A stretch of 64,000 bases of DNA. Origin: Luteibacter sp. Its GTDB lineage: Bacteria; Pseudomonadota; Gammaproteobacteria; Xanthomonadales; Rhodanobacteraceae. The position numbers and the translations under genes were made by a program. Position 1 is the stretch's first letter; every line of letters begins with the position of its first letter. The DNA lies in contig NZ_WNDO01000025.1 in NCBI RefSeq assembly GCF_009912395.1, positions 22,018-86,017 of the forward strand, in the 5' to 3' direction. The notes under the pieces are model-generated. The model saw only the letters and a program-made list of their open reading frames with translations, had not been told where the DNA came from and ran no database searches. Shown piece after piece: positions 53,654 through 62,623 of the stretch.

Positions 53654-53950
53654 TCAGAGCTGCATCCGCATCAGTTCCTGGAATCCTTCCACCAGGCGCG
53701 TCCGCACCTGCAGCGCGAACTGCAGCGACATGCGGGCGTCTTCGAGCGCGAGCATCACCTGGTGGGGAGGAATGTCATCGCCCGTCGCGAAGCGGGCGAC
53801 ACCTTCTTCGGCGACCTGGATGCGCTTCTCCACCTCGGCGACGCCCTGCCCGAGCATGTTGGCGAAGTCACCTTGCGCGACGGGGGAGGCCGATGCCGCC
53901 CATTCGGGCGATGGTATGGCTTCGATGGGCTGGATCGGGGGAAGGCTCAT
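53654..53950 (-). CDS. fliE: Hook-basal body protein FliE
   Basis: A 98-residue junction protein linking the MS-ring to the rod (E. coli 104 residues). Conserved C-terminal half: DDIPPHQVMLALEDARMSLQ and VRTRLVEGFQELMRM. It is placed between flgC and fliF with a 4-bp overlap to flgC. Confidence 0.92.
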   Translation of the reverse strand: MSLPPIQPIEAIPSPEWAASASPVAQGDFANMLGQGVAEVEKRIQVAEEGVARFATGDDIPPHQVMLALEDARMSLQFALQVRTRLVEGFQELMRMQL

Positions 53951-54402
53951 GAGCGTGCTCCGATATCGAGCGCGCGCATGAACATCGAGCGCCCGGCGTT
54001 GTACATCACGACATTGGCTTCATAGATCCGCACGGTCTGCACCATCAGCGACATCTCCCCCGCATGGTCGACACCGGGATAGGTGACGAAGCCCTGGGCG
54101 TCCGCGTGGGGGTTGCCCGGCTCGTGGACCTTGCGGGGTTCGCCCGTGTAAGGCTCCAGTCCGTACACCTGCGTGCCGCCGGTAGCGGCCGGGCTGGCGC
54201 CGTGCAGGTTGCCCACGCGAGGCGTGGCACCCCCCATCAGGTCCGCGAACGTGGAGGTCACCGACGGTCCGGATACCAGGCGCATCGGGGTGAACGTGGT
54301 GCCGGCCGCGCCCGCGTTGGCGAGGTTCTGCGCGATGACCTGCATGCGCTCGCGTTCGACGTCCATGCCGGAGCGGGAAATGGCGAAGATGGAGTCGCTC
54401 AT
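53947..54402 (-). CDS. flgC: Proximal rod protein FlgC
   Basis: A 151-residue proximal rod protein. FlgC features: FAISRSGMDVERERMQVIAQ NLANAG at the N-terminus, YPGVDHAGEMSLMVQTVRIYEANVVMYNAGR at the C-terminus (spacing as in E. coli, 134 residues). The frame runs to 54477, but ATG 54402 starts at the proper N-terminal position. Follows flgB by 2 bp. Confidence 0.9.
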   Translation of the reverse strand: MSDSIFAISRSGMDVERERMQVIAQNLANAGAAGTTFTPMRLVSGPSVTSTFADLMGGATPRVGNLHGASPAATGGTQVYGLEPYTGEPRKVHEPGNPHADAQGFVTYPGVDHAGEMSLMVQTVRIYEANVVMYNAGRSMFMRALDIGARS

Positions 54403-54404
54403 GC

Positions 54405-54761
54405 TCAACCTCCCTTGACGGCCATGTCGTCGAGCTGGTGCATGCGCGACACCATGCCGGTGAGCATGGCGAAGCACGCGCTCGTTTCCGACGCCGAGGC
54501 GATCTCCCTATCCAGGCGCACGGTGTCCAGGCCGATGGAGGTGTCTTCGACCATGCGCGGCACCAGGGCCGTGATGGATCCGACATCGTTCGAGACCCTG
54601 GCGTTTCCCCAGGCCTGGCGAAGCGTTTCTTCGAAGGACACGCGGACCGGCGTGTAGCGATCCGCTCCCGCGTTGGCGATGTTCTGTGCCGTGGCCGCTT
54701 GGCGAACCCACAGGCCGTCGAGGGCCTTGGCCGCGAGTGCGGGAATGACATCGATGCTCAT
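54405..54761 (-). CDS. flgB: Proximal rod protein FlgB
   Basis: A 118-residue rod protein (E. coli 138). The conserved N-terminal RQAATAQNIANAGADRYTPV, with the NIANA signature, and the C-terminal helix MLTGMVSRMHQLDDMAV are present. It starts 11 bp after flgI and precedes flgC. Confidence 0.9.
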   Translation of the reverse strand: MSIDVIPALAAKALDGLWVRQAATAQNIANAGADRYTPVRVSFEETLRQAWGNARVSNDVGSITALVPRMVEDTSIGLDTVRLDREIASASETSACFAMLTGMVSRMHQLDDMAVKGG

Positions 54762-54772
54762 GCGATCTTCCT

Positions 54773-55909
54773 CTACTGGACCACGATGTCGGCGTGCAGC
54801 GCCCCTGCGGCCTTGATCGACTGCAGGATGGCGATGACGTCGCGGGTGCTGACGTTGGATTTGGACAAGGCGAGAACGAGGTCACCCACCGTGGTCTGGC
54901 GGAACGTGCCCGCCACCTGCTGGCCGGGTTCGTCCACGCGCAGGTCGCTGTTGCCGATGACGATGCTGCGCACGCCGGCACCCGCGCGGCCGATGAATTC
55001 CGGTTGCGACGCGCTGTACTCGGTATCCACGGCAACGCGGATGTCGCCGTGGGAGATCGCCACGGGCGAGATACGCAGGTCGCCACCGGCGGTGACCGTC
55101 CCGTTGCGTTCGTTGATCACCACACGCGATACCTGGTCCGGCACCACGGAGAGCCCTTCGATGCGCGCGACCAGCATATTGGTGTCGTTGCCACCGCCGA
55201 GGGGACGGATACGCACCGTGCGCGCGTTGAGCGCATCGGCGACGTGCGTGCCCATGCCGCGGTTGATCTCCCCGGCGATGCGTTCGGCGGTGGTGGCGTC
55301 GGCGTCGCGCAGCACGAAGCGCAGGAACCCGTCGCGGCCCACGAGATCGGCTTGCACGTCGGTTTCCACGATCGCGCCGTCAGGCACCACGCCCGTCGTG
55401 GGGTGGTTCTTCTGGCGCAGGTTGCCATTGGCGTCGAAGCGATAGCCGCCGACGGTGATGGCACCCTGCGCGAGCGCGTAGACCTGTCGGTCGGGTCCAC
55501 GAAGCTCGGCCATTACCAGCGTGCCACCCGCCAGGCTGCGCGCGTCGCCCGTCGAGGTGACGTTGATGTCCAGCTTGTCGCCAATGCTGGAGGTTGGCGG
55601 CAACGTGGCCGTGATCATCACCATCGCGACGTTGCGGCTCTGGATATCCTCCGGGGGAAGCACGATGTCGAAACGCGAAAGCATGTTCGACATGGCCTGG
55701 CGCGTGGCGACGTTGCGCGGGGTATCTCCCGAGCCGGACAGGCCCGTGACGACGCCATAACCGACGAGCAGGTTGTCGCGCGAACCCAGGAAGCGTCCCA
55801 GGTCCTTGAGGCGCACGGTGGACAGCGTTTCCGCGGTCGCCGCATGGATGGGCTGCGCGCAGACCAGCACAAGCGCGGCGAGCAGGGGGATGAGGAGACG
55901 CGTCACCAT
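54773..55909 (-). CDS. flgI: Flagellar P-ring protein FlgI
   Basis: A 378-residue secreted ring protein (E. coli 365). The signal peptide is VTRLLIPLLAALVLVCAQPIHA. Family stretches: RLKDLGRFLGSRDNLLVGYG, VVTGLSGSGDTPRNVATRQA, GGDLRISPVAISHGDIRVAV, DLVLALSKSNVSTRDVIAIL. The P-ring would form in the peptidoglycan. Its two cysteines seen in some homologues are not conserved here. The frame extends to 55921; ATG 55909 is preferred. Confidence 0.95.
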   Translation of the reverse strand: MVTRLLIPLLAALVLVCAQPIHAATAETLSTVRLKDLGRFLGSRDNLLVGYGVVTGLSGSGDTPRNVATRQAMSNMLSRFDIVLPPEDIQSRNVAMVMITATLPPTSSIGDKLDINVTSTGDARSLAGGTLVMAELRGPDRQVYALAQGAITVGGYRFDANGNLRQKNHPTTGVVPDGAIVETDVQADLVGRDGFLRFVLRDADATTAERIAGEINRGMGTHVADALNARTVRIRPLGGGNDTNMLVARIEGLSVVPDQVSRVVINERNGTVTAGGDLRISPVAISHGDIRVAVDTEYSASQPEFIGRAGAGVRSIVIGNSDLRVDEPGQQVAGTFRQTTVGDLVLALSKSNVSTRDVIAILQSIKAAGALHADIVVQ

Positions 55910-56487
55910 AGTCCCAGCCATCCCAGGATGCGGGGGATGAGCCCCGGCTTCGTGCGGTCCGTGACGAAGCCATCGCCGACATAATCGATGGTGGCGTCGG
56001 CCAGGCGATTGGACAGCACGGTGTTCGCGGTGGAGATATCGGCCTGGCGGACACGGCCGCCCAGGCGGATGCGGGTGCGCTCGCCGTTGACGTTGATCGT
56101 CTGCTCGCCCGAGATGCCGAGGTCGCCGTTCGGCCAGACCTTGACCACCGTGGTGCTCAGTTGGGCGAGCAGTCGGCCTTGTCGTTGCACCTGTCCACGC
56201 CCGCCATAGCTGTCGCCCAGTTGCAGCTGGGGCGCATGGCGCGTGTCGGCCATCGTGGTGACGGAGCCTTGCAGGCCGGTCGAGGTGTTCGTCGACGTAT
56301 CCGCGCTGCTGCTCGCGGTGGAGTTCTCGTAGACGAGGATCGTGAGGATGTCACCGACATGGGTCGCGCGACGGTCGGAGATCAACCCCTGGTAGCTGTC
56401 GCGACGGTAGAGGTCGTCCGCATGGGCGACACGTGCCAGCGGCAATAGCACGAGCGTGAGGGCGAGCAGGAACCTTGCCTTTCTCAT
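55903..56487 (-). CDS. flgH: Flagellar L-ring protein FlgH without lipobox
   Basis: A 194-residue L-ring protein (E. coli 232). Family stretches: RRATHVGDILTILVYENSTA, TTVVKVWPNGDLGISGEQTI, and RVRQADISTANTVLSNRLAD. The signal peptide (RFLLALTLVLLPLARVAHA) has no cysteine, so the usual lipobox (L-x-x-C) of this outer-membrane lipoprotein is missing and the protein should be cut by signal peptidase I. It overlaps flgI by 7 bp. Confidence 0.92.
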   Translation of the reverse strand: MRKARFLLALTLVLLPLARVAHADDLYRRDSYQGLISDRRATHVGDILTILVYENSTASSSADTSTNTSTGLQGSVTTMADTRHAPQLQLGDSYGGRGQVQRQGRLLAQLSTTVVKVWPNGDLGISGEQTINVNGERTRIRLGGRVRQADISTANTVLSNRLADATIDYVGDGFVTDRTKPGLIPRILGWLGLW

Positions 56488-56888
56488 GGTTGCAGCACTC
56501 CGCGGACACGGCGGTCGTCGTCGGTCGTGGCGAGCACGGGGCGGCCCTGCGGCGCGTCGGTGAGCAAGGTGACCGGGCGGGACACGGTAACGCCGCCTTC
56601 CCGATGGATCGCCATCACCCGTTGTCCACGGGTCGCGTTGGCGAGCCTGTCGGCCGGAACCAGGCGTATGGCATCGCCGGCCTGGAGATCGGTCGACGCG
56701 CGAACCACGCCGGAGGCCGGATCGTAGAGCACCGCGGCGACCTCGGCAGGGCAGGTCGCCCGCTCGACCCGCTCCGCCACGATGGCCTCGCCACGCGCCG
56801 TGGGCGTGGTGAGGACCAGGCACTCACGGTCGGCGGCCATGGCCACGGCGCATGGCAGCGACAGCACGATGAACGACAGGCTCCGCAT
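56484..56888 (-). CDS. flgA: P-ring assembly chaperone FlgA (short form)
   Basis: A 134-residue periplasmic protein with signal peptide (SLSFIVLSLPCAVAMA) and an SAF-type domain (TDLQAGDAIRLVPADRLANA, VMAIHREGGVTVSRPVTLLT). E. coli FlgA has 219 residues; the N-terminal half of the mature protein is reduced. It would chaperone FlgI during P-ring assembly. Located between flgG and flgH. Confidence 0.8.
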   Translation of the reverse strand: MRSLSFIVLSLPCAVAMAADRECLVLTTPTARGEAIVAERVERATCPAEVAAVLYDPASGVVRASTDLQAGDAIRLVPADRLANATRGQRVMAIHREGGVTVSRPVTLLTDAPQGRPVLATTDDDRRVRGVLQP

Positions 56889-56891
56889 CGG

Positions 56892-57665
56892 TCAGCGCTT
56901 CAGGCCATTGGCGATGGACATCAATTCGTCGCCGATCTGGACCAGGCGGGCGTTCGCGGCATAGGCGCGCTGGTAGACCATCAGGTTCACCAGTTCGTCC
57001 GAAAGCTGCACGTTGGACGCTTCGCCGAAACCCTGTGCCAGCGCGCCGGCGTTGTCCTCGCCCGGTCGTCCGGTCGAGAGCGTCGTGGTGCTTTCGTCCA
57101 GCGTGTAGGTGCCATTGCCTGCGGCGACCAGTTGCGCGGGATCGCCGACGGTCACCAGTTCGATCTGCCCGATGGACAACGCGCCGGTTTGTCCGGGAAC
57201 CTCGGCAAGGACTTCGCCATCTTTCTGGATCGTGATCGTGGTGGCGTCGCGTGGCACCGAGATCATGGCGTCCAGCGGGGTACCATCGGGTGCGGAGAGG
57301 TAGCCGTCGGCGCCGACATGCAACGTGCCGCCACGCCAGAGGGTGGCGTGTCCTTCGGCGGAACGGGCCAGCGGAATGAATCCGTCGCCACGCACGGCGA
57401 TGTCCATGGGGTTGCCGGTGGGATGCAGTTCGGAGGCCGCGAAGTTGCGCAGGCCCATCGATGCGTTCACGCCGGCAAGGGTCGCGCCGCCGTCGACGCC
57501 ACCCGAGGCCACGCCTTGCGTGGGCGGTACCAGCAGTTCGGAGAACGACACCGTGGCACGCTTGTAGGCGTTGGTGTTCATGTTGGTGACGTTGTTGGCG
57601 ACGATGTCCACCGCCGTCTGTTGCGCGTCGAGTCCGGTGGCGCCGATGTAGAAGATCCCGTTCAT
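56892..57665 (-). CDS. flgG: Distal rod protein FlgG
   Basis: A 257-residue distal rod protein (E. coli 260). N-terminal MNGIFYIGATGLDAQQTAVD and VANNVTNMNTNAYKRATVSF; C-terminal NVQLSDELVNLMVYQRAYAA, NARLVQIGDELMSIANGLKR. Both termini are intact, so it should polymerise. Sits 4 bp from flgF and 3 bp from flgA. Confidence 0.95.
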   Translation of the reverse strand: MNGIFYIGATGLDAQQTAVDIVANNVTNMNTNAYKRATVSFSELLVPPTQGVASGGVDGGATLAGVNASMGLRNFAASELHPTGNPMDIAVRGDGFIPLARSAEGHATLWRGGTLHVGADGYLSAPDGTPLDAMISVPRDATTITIQKDGEVLAEVPGQTGALSIGQIELVTVGDPAQLVAAGNGTYTLDESTTTLSTGRPGEDNAGALAQGFGEASNVQLSDELVNLMVYQRAYAANARLVQIGDELMSIANGLKR

Positions 57666-57669
57666 GGCG

Positions 57670-58371
57670 TTACATCTCTCCCAGGCGTTGAATGGCGTTG
57701 CCGATCATGTCGTCGTAGGCCTGCACCAGCTTCTGGCCGCTTTCCACGCGGCGCATCGCCGCCATGACGCGGACCATGTCGTCGCCCACCACGACGTTGG
57801 ACGATTCGACGAAACCCTGACGTACATGGGCCGTCTCGACGGCCTGCATGCCCTCACCGGTGAACAGGCCGTCCGGTGTGCGTTGCAGGTGCGATGGATC
57901 GGGTGTCTCGTACATGCCGAGCGTGCCGACCGGGGTGCCGTCGTCGATGACGCTGCCATCCTCGGCGATGCGCCACGGACCGCCGCCGAGGACGATGTCG
58001 CCGCCGCCGTCGTTCTGCACCGACCAACCCTGCGCGGTGACCAGGCGACCATCCTTGTCGCGATGGAAGTTGCCGGCGCGCGTGTAGGCCGTGCCGCCCG
58101 GGGCGCTCACCGCGAAGAACGCGCCACCTTCGATGGCCATGTCGTAGGGGTTGCCGGTGTGCACCAACTTGCCCGGACGGAAGTCCGTGGCCAGGCGAAT
58201 CGCGGAAGCGGCATCCGGCCCGGCGAGCGACGCATCGGGAAGAAGGTCCTGGAAGGCGACATCGCCCTTGAACCCCGGCGTGGAGGCGTTGGCGATGTTG
58301 TGTGCCGAAGCCTCGACGCGACGCGTTTCCTGCGCCATCAAGACCCGGGCGGTGACCATCAGGTCATCCAT
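57670..58371 (-). CDS. flgF: Proximal rod protein FlgF
   Basis: A 233-residue rod protein (E. coli 251). N-terminal MDDLMVTARVLMAQETRRVE and ASAHNIANASTPGFKGDVAF; core FFAVSAPGGTAYTRAGNFHR; C-terminal NVVVGDDMVRVMAAMRRVES. It overlaps flhA by 8 bp. Confidence 0.93.
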   Translation of the reverse strand: MDDLMVTARVLMAQETRRVEASAHNIANASTPGFKGDVAFQDLLPDASLAGPDAASAIRLATDFRPGKLVHTGNPYDMAIEGGAFFAVSAPGGTAYTRAGNFHRDKDGRLVTAQGWSVQNDGGGDIVLGGGPWRIAEDGSVIDDGTPVGTLGMYETPDPSHLQRTPDGLFTGEGMQAVETAHVRQGFVESSNVVVGDDMVRVMAAMRRVESGQKLVQAYDDMIGNAIQRLGEM

Positions 58372-60469
58372 GGGCGGTACTCCTTTGCGTCGTTGGCGGA
58401 ACCGTGGAGGGGCTTGCCTGGGGCGACGGTGCTTCCACTGCGACCGTCGCGAAGGAACTCAAGGTGATCGTGTGCGGTACCTCGGTCATCGCCAGCACGG
58501 CCAGCCGCGGTGCGGTGCGCCGGGTGAAGGTACGCAGCGAACGGCGGATTTCCGCACGGCACAGCAGCACCGGCGAAAGGTTCTTGCGCATCATCGCGTC
58601 CATCTGCGCGAGCAGGCGGCCGAGGAAGGCTTCGGCGATGCGGGGGTCGATGACGAAGCCACCGGTACCGTCGGCGCCCTGGATATTGCGCAGGATCGCC
58701 GCTTCGAGGTTCGGGTCCAGCGTGAGCACCGGCAGCGTGTCCCTGTCACCGACCAGCTGGCGGCAGATCGTGTGGCCGAGTTTCTGGCGTACCGCTTCGC
58801 CTAGCCGGCCTGGATCCTTCTCATGGCGCCCCGCATCCGCGAGCGTCTCGATGATCAGGTCAATGTTGCGGATGGATACGTGCTCGTCGAGCAGGCCTTG
58901 CAGCACCGCCTGCACGTCGCTCATGGTGAGGACGGCGGGAACCAGTTCCTCGACCAGCCCGGGTTGGCGCGTACGCACGCCATCGAGCAATCCCACCACG
59001 GCCGGTCGGGAGAGCAACTGCGCGCTATGGCCCTTGATCACTTCGGTCACGTGGGTGACCAGCACGGTCAGCGCGTCCACGGGGGTGTAGCCGGCGGCGC
59101 GCGCAGCCGCGGCCTGTTCGTTCTCGACCCAGACGGCAGGAAGGCCGAACGCCGGATCGCGTATCTCCGGCTCGGGCAACCGGCGCACGTTGTCCGAGGC
59201 ACGGATGGCCAGTGTCTTCGACGGTTCCAGGACAGCTTGCGCGTAACGGTCGCCATACAGCAGCACCCGGTATTCGTTCGGGGGCATCCCCGCGCCGTCA
59301 CGGAACACCACCGGGGGCACGATGAAGCCCATCTCCGTCTTCTGCTGCTTGCGGAACGTAGAGACGCGCTCGGCCAGTATGTCCTGCATCGGCGACCAGG
59401 CCTGCGACAGCGAGGCGCCGAACAGCACCTCGATGGGCGGTGGAGGGGCCAGTTCGTCCGCGGCCTTTTCCTCACCGGGTGTTTCGTCGGCGTCACTACC
59501 GGCGACGTCCCCACGCTGGCGCGAGCGCGCGAACCACAGGCCGGCGCCCGCGGCGACGGCCAGCGGGAGGATGGGCCAGCGTGGCATGCCAGGCAGCAGC
59601 AGAAGACCGATCAGTGCGGCCGTCACCATCCAGAGGATCTTCGGAAAACGCACCAGCTGGCGTCCCACTTCACCGCCGAGCTGGCTGTCCGACGCCGAGC
59701 GGGTGACGATGATGCCGGTTGCCACCGAGATGATCAGGGCGGGAATCTGGGTGACGATGCCGTCGCCGATCGTGAGCATGGTGAAGGTATGCATGGCATC
59801 GCGCCACGACATGCCCATCTGTGCGACACCGATCGCCCATCCACCCAGGATATCGATGAGCAGGATGATGATGCCGGCGATGGCATCGCCCTTGACGAAC
59901 TTGCTGGCGCCATCCATTGATCCATAGAACCCGGCTTCCTTCTCCAGGCCCTTGCGCCGACGCTTCGCCTCGTCCTGGTCGATAAGACCCATGTTGAGGT
60001 CGGCGTCGATGCTCATCTGCTGGCCGGGCATCGCGTCGAGCACGAAGCGTGCCGCCACTTCCGAGACACGCTGCGCGCCGGCGGTGACCACCACGTACTG
60101 CACGACCACCAGGATGAAGAACACGATCAGGCCGATGACGAAGTTGCCGCGCACGGTGAATTCGCCGATGGCGCCGATGACCTGGCCCGCATCCGCGCCG
60201 GTCATGATCAGGCGCGTGGCCGCGATGTTGAGGGATAGCCGGAACAACGTGGCGATCAGCAGCAGCGATGGAAAGGTCGAGAAGTCGACGGGCCGCTCCA
60301 CGTAGAACGTCAGCAGCAGGATGGTCAGCCCGAATGCGAAGTTCACGATGATCAGCAGGTCGAGCACGACCGGCGGGATGCGCGTGAACAGGATCAGAAG
60401 GATGCCGAGCACCGCGAAGACCAGGGCCAGGTCCGACTGCTTGCGCATCGTGTCGAGGATGGCCCTCAT
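58364..60469 (-). CDS. flhA: Flagellar export gate protein FlhA
   Basis: A 701-residue export gate protein (E. coli 692). Eight N-terminal membrane helices starting LALVFAVLGILLILFTRIPP, and the conserved FHIPEP-region segment ARFVLDAMPGQQMSIDADLN with RRRKGLEKEAGFYGSMDGAS. The cytoplasmic domain includes GVRTRQPGLVEELVPAVLTM and QVLQGLLDEHVSIRNID-type sequence. Nothing suggests loss of function. Overlaps flhB by 4 bp. Confidence 0.96.
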   Translation of the reverse strand: MRAILDTMRKQSDLALVFAVLGILLILFTRIPPVVLDLLIIVNFAFGLTILLLTFYVERPVDFSTFPSLLLIATLFRLSLNIAATRLIMTGADAGQVIGAIGEFTVRGNFVIGLIVFFILVVVQYVVVTAGAQRVSEVAARFVLDAMPGQQMSIDADLNMGLIDQDEAKRRRKGLEKEAGFYGSMDGASKFVKGDAIAGIIILLIDILGGWAIGVAQMGMSWRDAMHTFTMLTIGDGIVTQIPALIISVATGIIVTRSASDSQLGGEVGRQLVRFPKILWMVTAALIGLLLLPGMPRWPILPLAVAAGAGLWFARSRQRGDVAGSDADETPGEEKAADELAPPPPIEVLFGASLSQAWSPMQDILAERVSTFRKQQKTEMGFIVPPVVFRDGAGMPPNEYRVLLYGDRYAQAVLEPSKTLAIRASDNVRRLPEPEIRDPAFGLPAVWVENEQAAAARAAGYTPVDALTVLVTHVTEVIKGHSAQLLSRPAVVGLLDGVRTRQPGLVEELVPAVLTMSDVQAVLQGLLDEHVSIRNIDLIIETLADAGRHEKDPGRLGEAVRQKLGHTICRQLVGDRDTLPVLTLDPNLEAAILRNIQGADGTGGFVIDPRIAEAFLGRLLAQMDAMMRKNLSPVLLCRAEIRRSLRTFTRRTAPRLAVLAMTEVPHTITLSSFATVAVEAPSPQASPSTVPPTTQRSTAHG

Positions 60470-61533
60470 GCGACCGTCCTCATGCCACGGGAACGGATAT
60501 GCATGTAGAGCGATGCCGCCGTGCGATAGAGGGGAGCCGGTATCTCCGAGCCGAGATCCGTGCCGCGGAAGAGTTCCCGCGCGAAGGCCTTGGATTCGAT
60601 GACGGGGATGCCGTAGATGAAGGCGAGCTTGCGCAGGCGCAGCGCGAATTCACCCGCACCCTTGGCGACCACGACCGGCGCGGTCATGCGTCCGGCTTCA
60701 TAGCGCAGTCCCACGACCAGGTGTGTGGGGTTGGCCACGACGAGGTCGGCGCCGCGGATGCCGCGCATGCTGCGCGAGCGCTTGAGCAGTTCGCGTTGCA
60801 GCTGCTTGCGGCGCTGCTTGATGCGGGGATCGCCTTCGCGCTGGCGATGCTCCTGCTTCACCTCGTGTTTGCTCATGCGCATCTTGCGGGCAAACATCCG
60901 CCGCACCAGCAACTGGTCGATGGCGGCGAATACCAGTGCCGCCCCTACCATCAGGAACAGAAGGCGGATGGCGCCGCTTGCCAGTAACGATGGAAGGCTC
61001 GTGGCGGGCGTCGCGGAGCGGCTCGCGGCGGTGACCAGATCCATGATCACGTGGGTCGCCAGCCACCCATAGACCGCCACCTTCACCACGGTCTTGGCGG
61101 CTTCGATGAGTACCTGGAGCGAAAACACCCGCTTGATGCCGGTCAGTGGATTGAGCCGGTTGAGGTCCGCCTTCAGCGCGGACGGCGCGAACAGGAATCC
61201 CACCTGCGCGAGGCTCGAGACGAGCGTGCCGAGGACGATGGCGGCGATCAGTGGAAGAATGGCCTGGAAGCCATCGGCGAAAATGGCGCCCATCCAGCTG
61301 AGCAAGGCGTGTTCGCCTGAACTCACCGATCCGGCCCCGGCGAAACTGCGTGCCGCGATGCGCCCCATGCGTACACCGAGTTCGTCGCCGCGTGACCACA
61401 GGTAGCCGGCACAGCAGGCCACGGCGAGCACGAGACCCAGCTCGGGACTGCGTGCGACCATGCCTTTCTTTCGCGCCTGCTCCAGTTTGTAGGGGCTGGC
61501 ATCTTCCGACTTGTTCAGTTCGCTGTCGCTCAT
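60466..61533 (-). CDS. flhB: Flagellar export switch protein FlhB
   Basis: A 355-residue switch protein (E. coli 382). Four membrane helices, linker, and the autocleavage site NPTH in VVANPTHLVVGLRYEAG at about residue 268, followed by the C-terminal subdomain PVIESKAFARELFRGTDLGS. With the NPTH site intact, hook-to-late substrate switching should be possible, although no late substrate genes are seen here. It overlaps fliR by 4 bp. Confidence 0.96.
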   Translation of the reverse strand: MSDSELNKSEDASPYKLEQARKKGMVARSPELGLVLAVACCAGYLWSRGDELGVRMGRIAARSFAGAGSVSSGEHALLSWMGAIFADGFQAILPLIAAIVLGTLVSSLAQVGFLFAPSALKADLNRLNPLTGIKRVFSLQVLIEAAKTVVKVAVYGWLATHVIMDLVTAASRSATPATSLPSLLASGAIRLLFLMVGAALVFAAIDQLLVRRMFARKMRMSKHEVKQEHRQREGDPRIKQRRKQLQRELLKRSRSMRGIRGADLVVANPTHLVVGLRYEAGRMTAPVVVAKGAGEFALRLRKLAFIYGIPVIESKAFARELFRGTDLGSEIPAPLYRTAASLYMHIRSRGMRTVA

Positions 61534-62270
61534 GGCGCCACCAGGGACGGCACGAATTCCAGCGACTGTCGGATCAGGCGCATGATCGCCGGGCCGGCCA
61601 GGCCGATGGCGGTTGCCGTGACGATCAGCGTGACCACCGTCTTCACCTGCAGGCCGATCAGCAAGGCGTTCATCTGCGGCAGCGCGCGGGAAAGGTACGC
61701 AACGGCGACATCGACCAGGAACAACGCGAGCATGGGGGCGGCGATGGCTCCCAGTCCCGTCAGCAGGCTGGCGCCGAGGAAGGCGGTGAGTCGCGTGGGT
61801 GCGATGGGCGTGAGGGCGCCACCGGGCGGCACCAGCTTCACGAGCAAGGCGAGCATGCGCATCAACTCGAGATGACCGCCCACGAGGAAGAACACCAGGC
61901 CGGCGACCAGGGCCAGCACGGTGCCGAACAAGGGTGCCTGGTTACTCGTCGCGGGATCGATGACCAGGGCGAGGCCATAGCCGGCCTGGATGTCCAAGGC
62001 CCGCCCGGCGAAATCCAGCCCGGCGAATCCCGCCTGGAAACCGAAGGCGAGCAACATGCCGAGGAACAGCTCGGTGGCCGCGGCGGTAATCCAATGCACG
62101 CCGGCCGGCGTGGCCGGCGCGATCATCGCCAGTGAACCCGCCATGGCGAGCACCAGCACGACGCGCACGCGCAGCGGCAGGCGCAACTGGGAAAAAGGTG
62201 GAGCGAAGGTGAGCAGTGGTCCGAGCCGCAACGACAGCAGCAGGGTTCCTGTTGCGAGTGAGCTATCCAT
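61530..62270 (-). CDS. fliR: Flagellar export protein FliR
   Basis: A 246-residue polytopic protein (E. coli 261), six membrane helices. Conserved segments include RLGPLLTFAPPFSQLRLPLR, AGLDFAGRALDIQAGYGLAL, VIDPATSNQAPLFGT. It forms the export gate with FliP and FliQ. Confidence 0.94.
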   Translation of the reverse strand: MDSSLATGTLLLSLRLGPLLTFAPPFSQLRLPLRVRVVLVLAMAGSLAMIAPATPAGVHWITAAATELFLGMLLAFGFQAGFAGLDFAGRALDIQAGYGLALVIDPATSNQAPLFGTVLALVAGLVFFLVGGHLELMRMLALLVKLVPPGGALTPIAPTRLTAFLGASLLTGLGAIAAPMLALFLVDVAVAYLSRALPQMNALLIGLQVKTVVTLIVTATAIGLAGPAIMRLIRQSLEFVPSLVAP

Positions 62271-62285
62271 AGCTACGGGGTTCCG

Positions 62286-62552
62286 TCAGTTCATATTGGC
62301 TATCGACCGGAAGAGGCTCGCGGCGAAGCCGGTTACCCTCCCCAGCATCCAAGAGGCCGATACCACGATGACGATCGCGGCGACGGCGAGCTTCGGGACG
62401 TAGCTGAGGCTGGTTTCCTGAATCTGCGTGACGACCTGGAAGGCACTGATAAGGAGTCCGACGACCAGGGTTGCACCCAGGATCGGTCCTGAAATCAGGA
62501 AACTGGTCCACAACAATTGAGAGACCAGCTGGAGCGCTTGATCTGCAGACAT
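62286..62552 (-). CDS. fliQ: Flagellar export protein FliQ
   Basis: An 88-residue protein of two membrane helices (E. coli 89): LVSQLLWTSFLISGPILGAT and LISAFQVVTQIQETSLSYVP with KLAVAAIVIVVSASWMLGRV, the FliQ pattern. ATG 62552 is chosen; the open frame upstream is not coding. It starts the overlapping run of core genes, with 71 bp to the TPR gene upstream. Confidence 0.93.
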   Translation of the reverse strand: MSADQALQLVSQLLWTSFLISGPILGATLVVGLLISAFQVVTQIQETSLSYVPKLAVAAIVIVVSASWMLGRVTGFAASLFRSIANMN

Positions 62553-62623
62553 ACTTCGGATTCCCCTTGCCGAATCAGCGTAGCACGGGATGAATCGTCG
62601 GTGCAGGTTCTTGGAGAAATTTC

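Noticed and set aside
44156..62552. The cluster as a non-flagellar virulence type III secretion system
   Set aside because: Rod, hook and P/L-ring genes (flgB, flgC, flgF, flgG, flgE, flgI, flgH) are all present, and no secretin, needle or translocon gene is seen. The system is flagellar in origin even if motility genes are missing.
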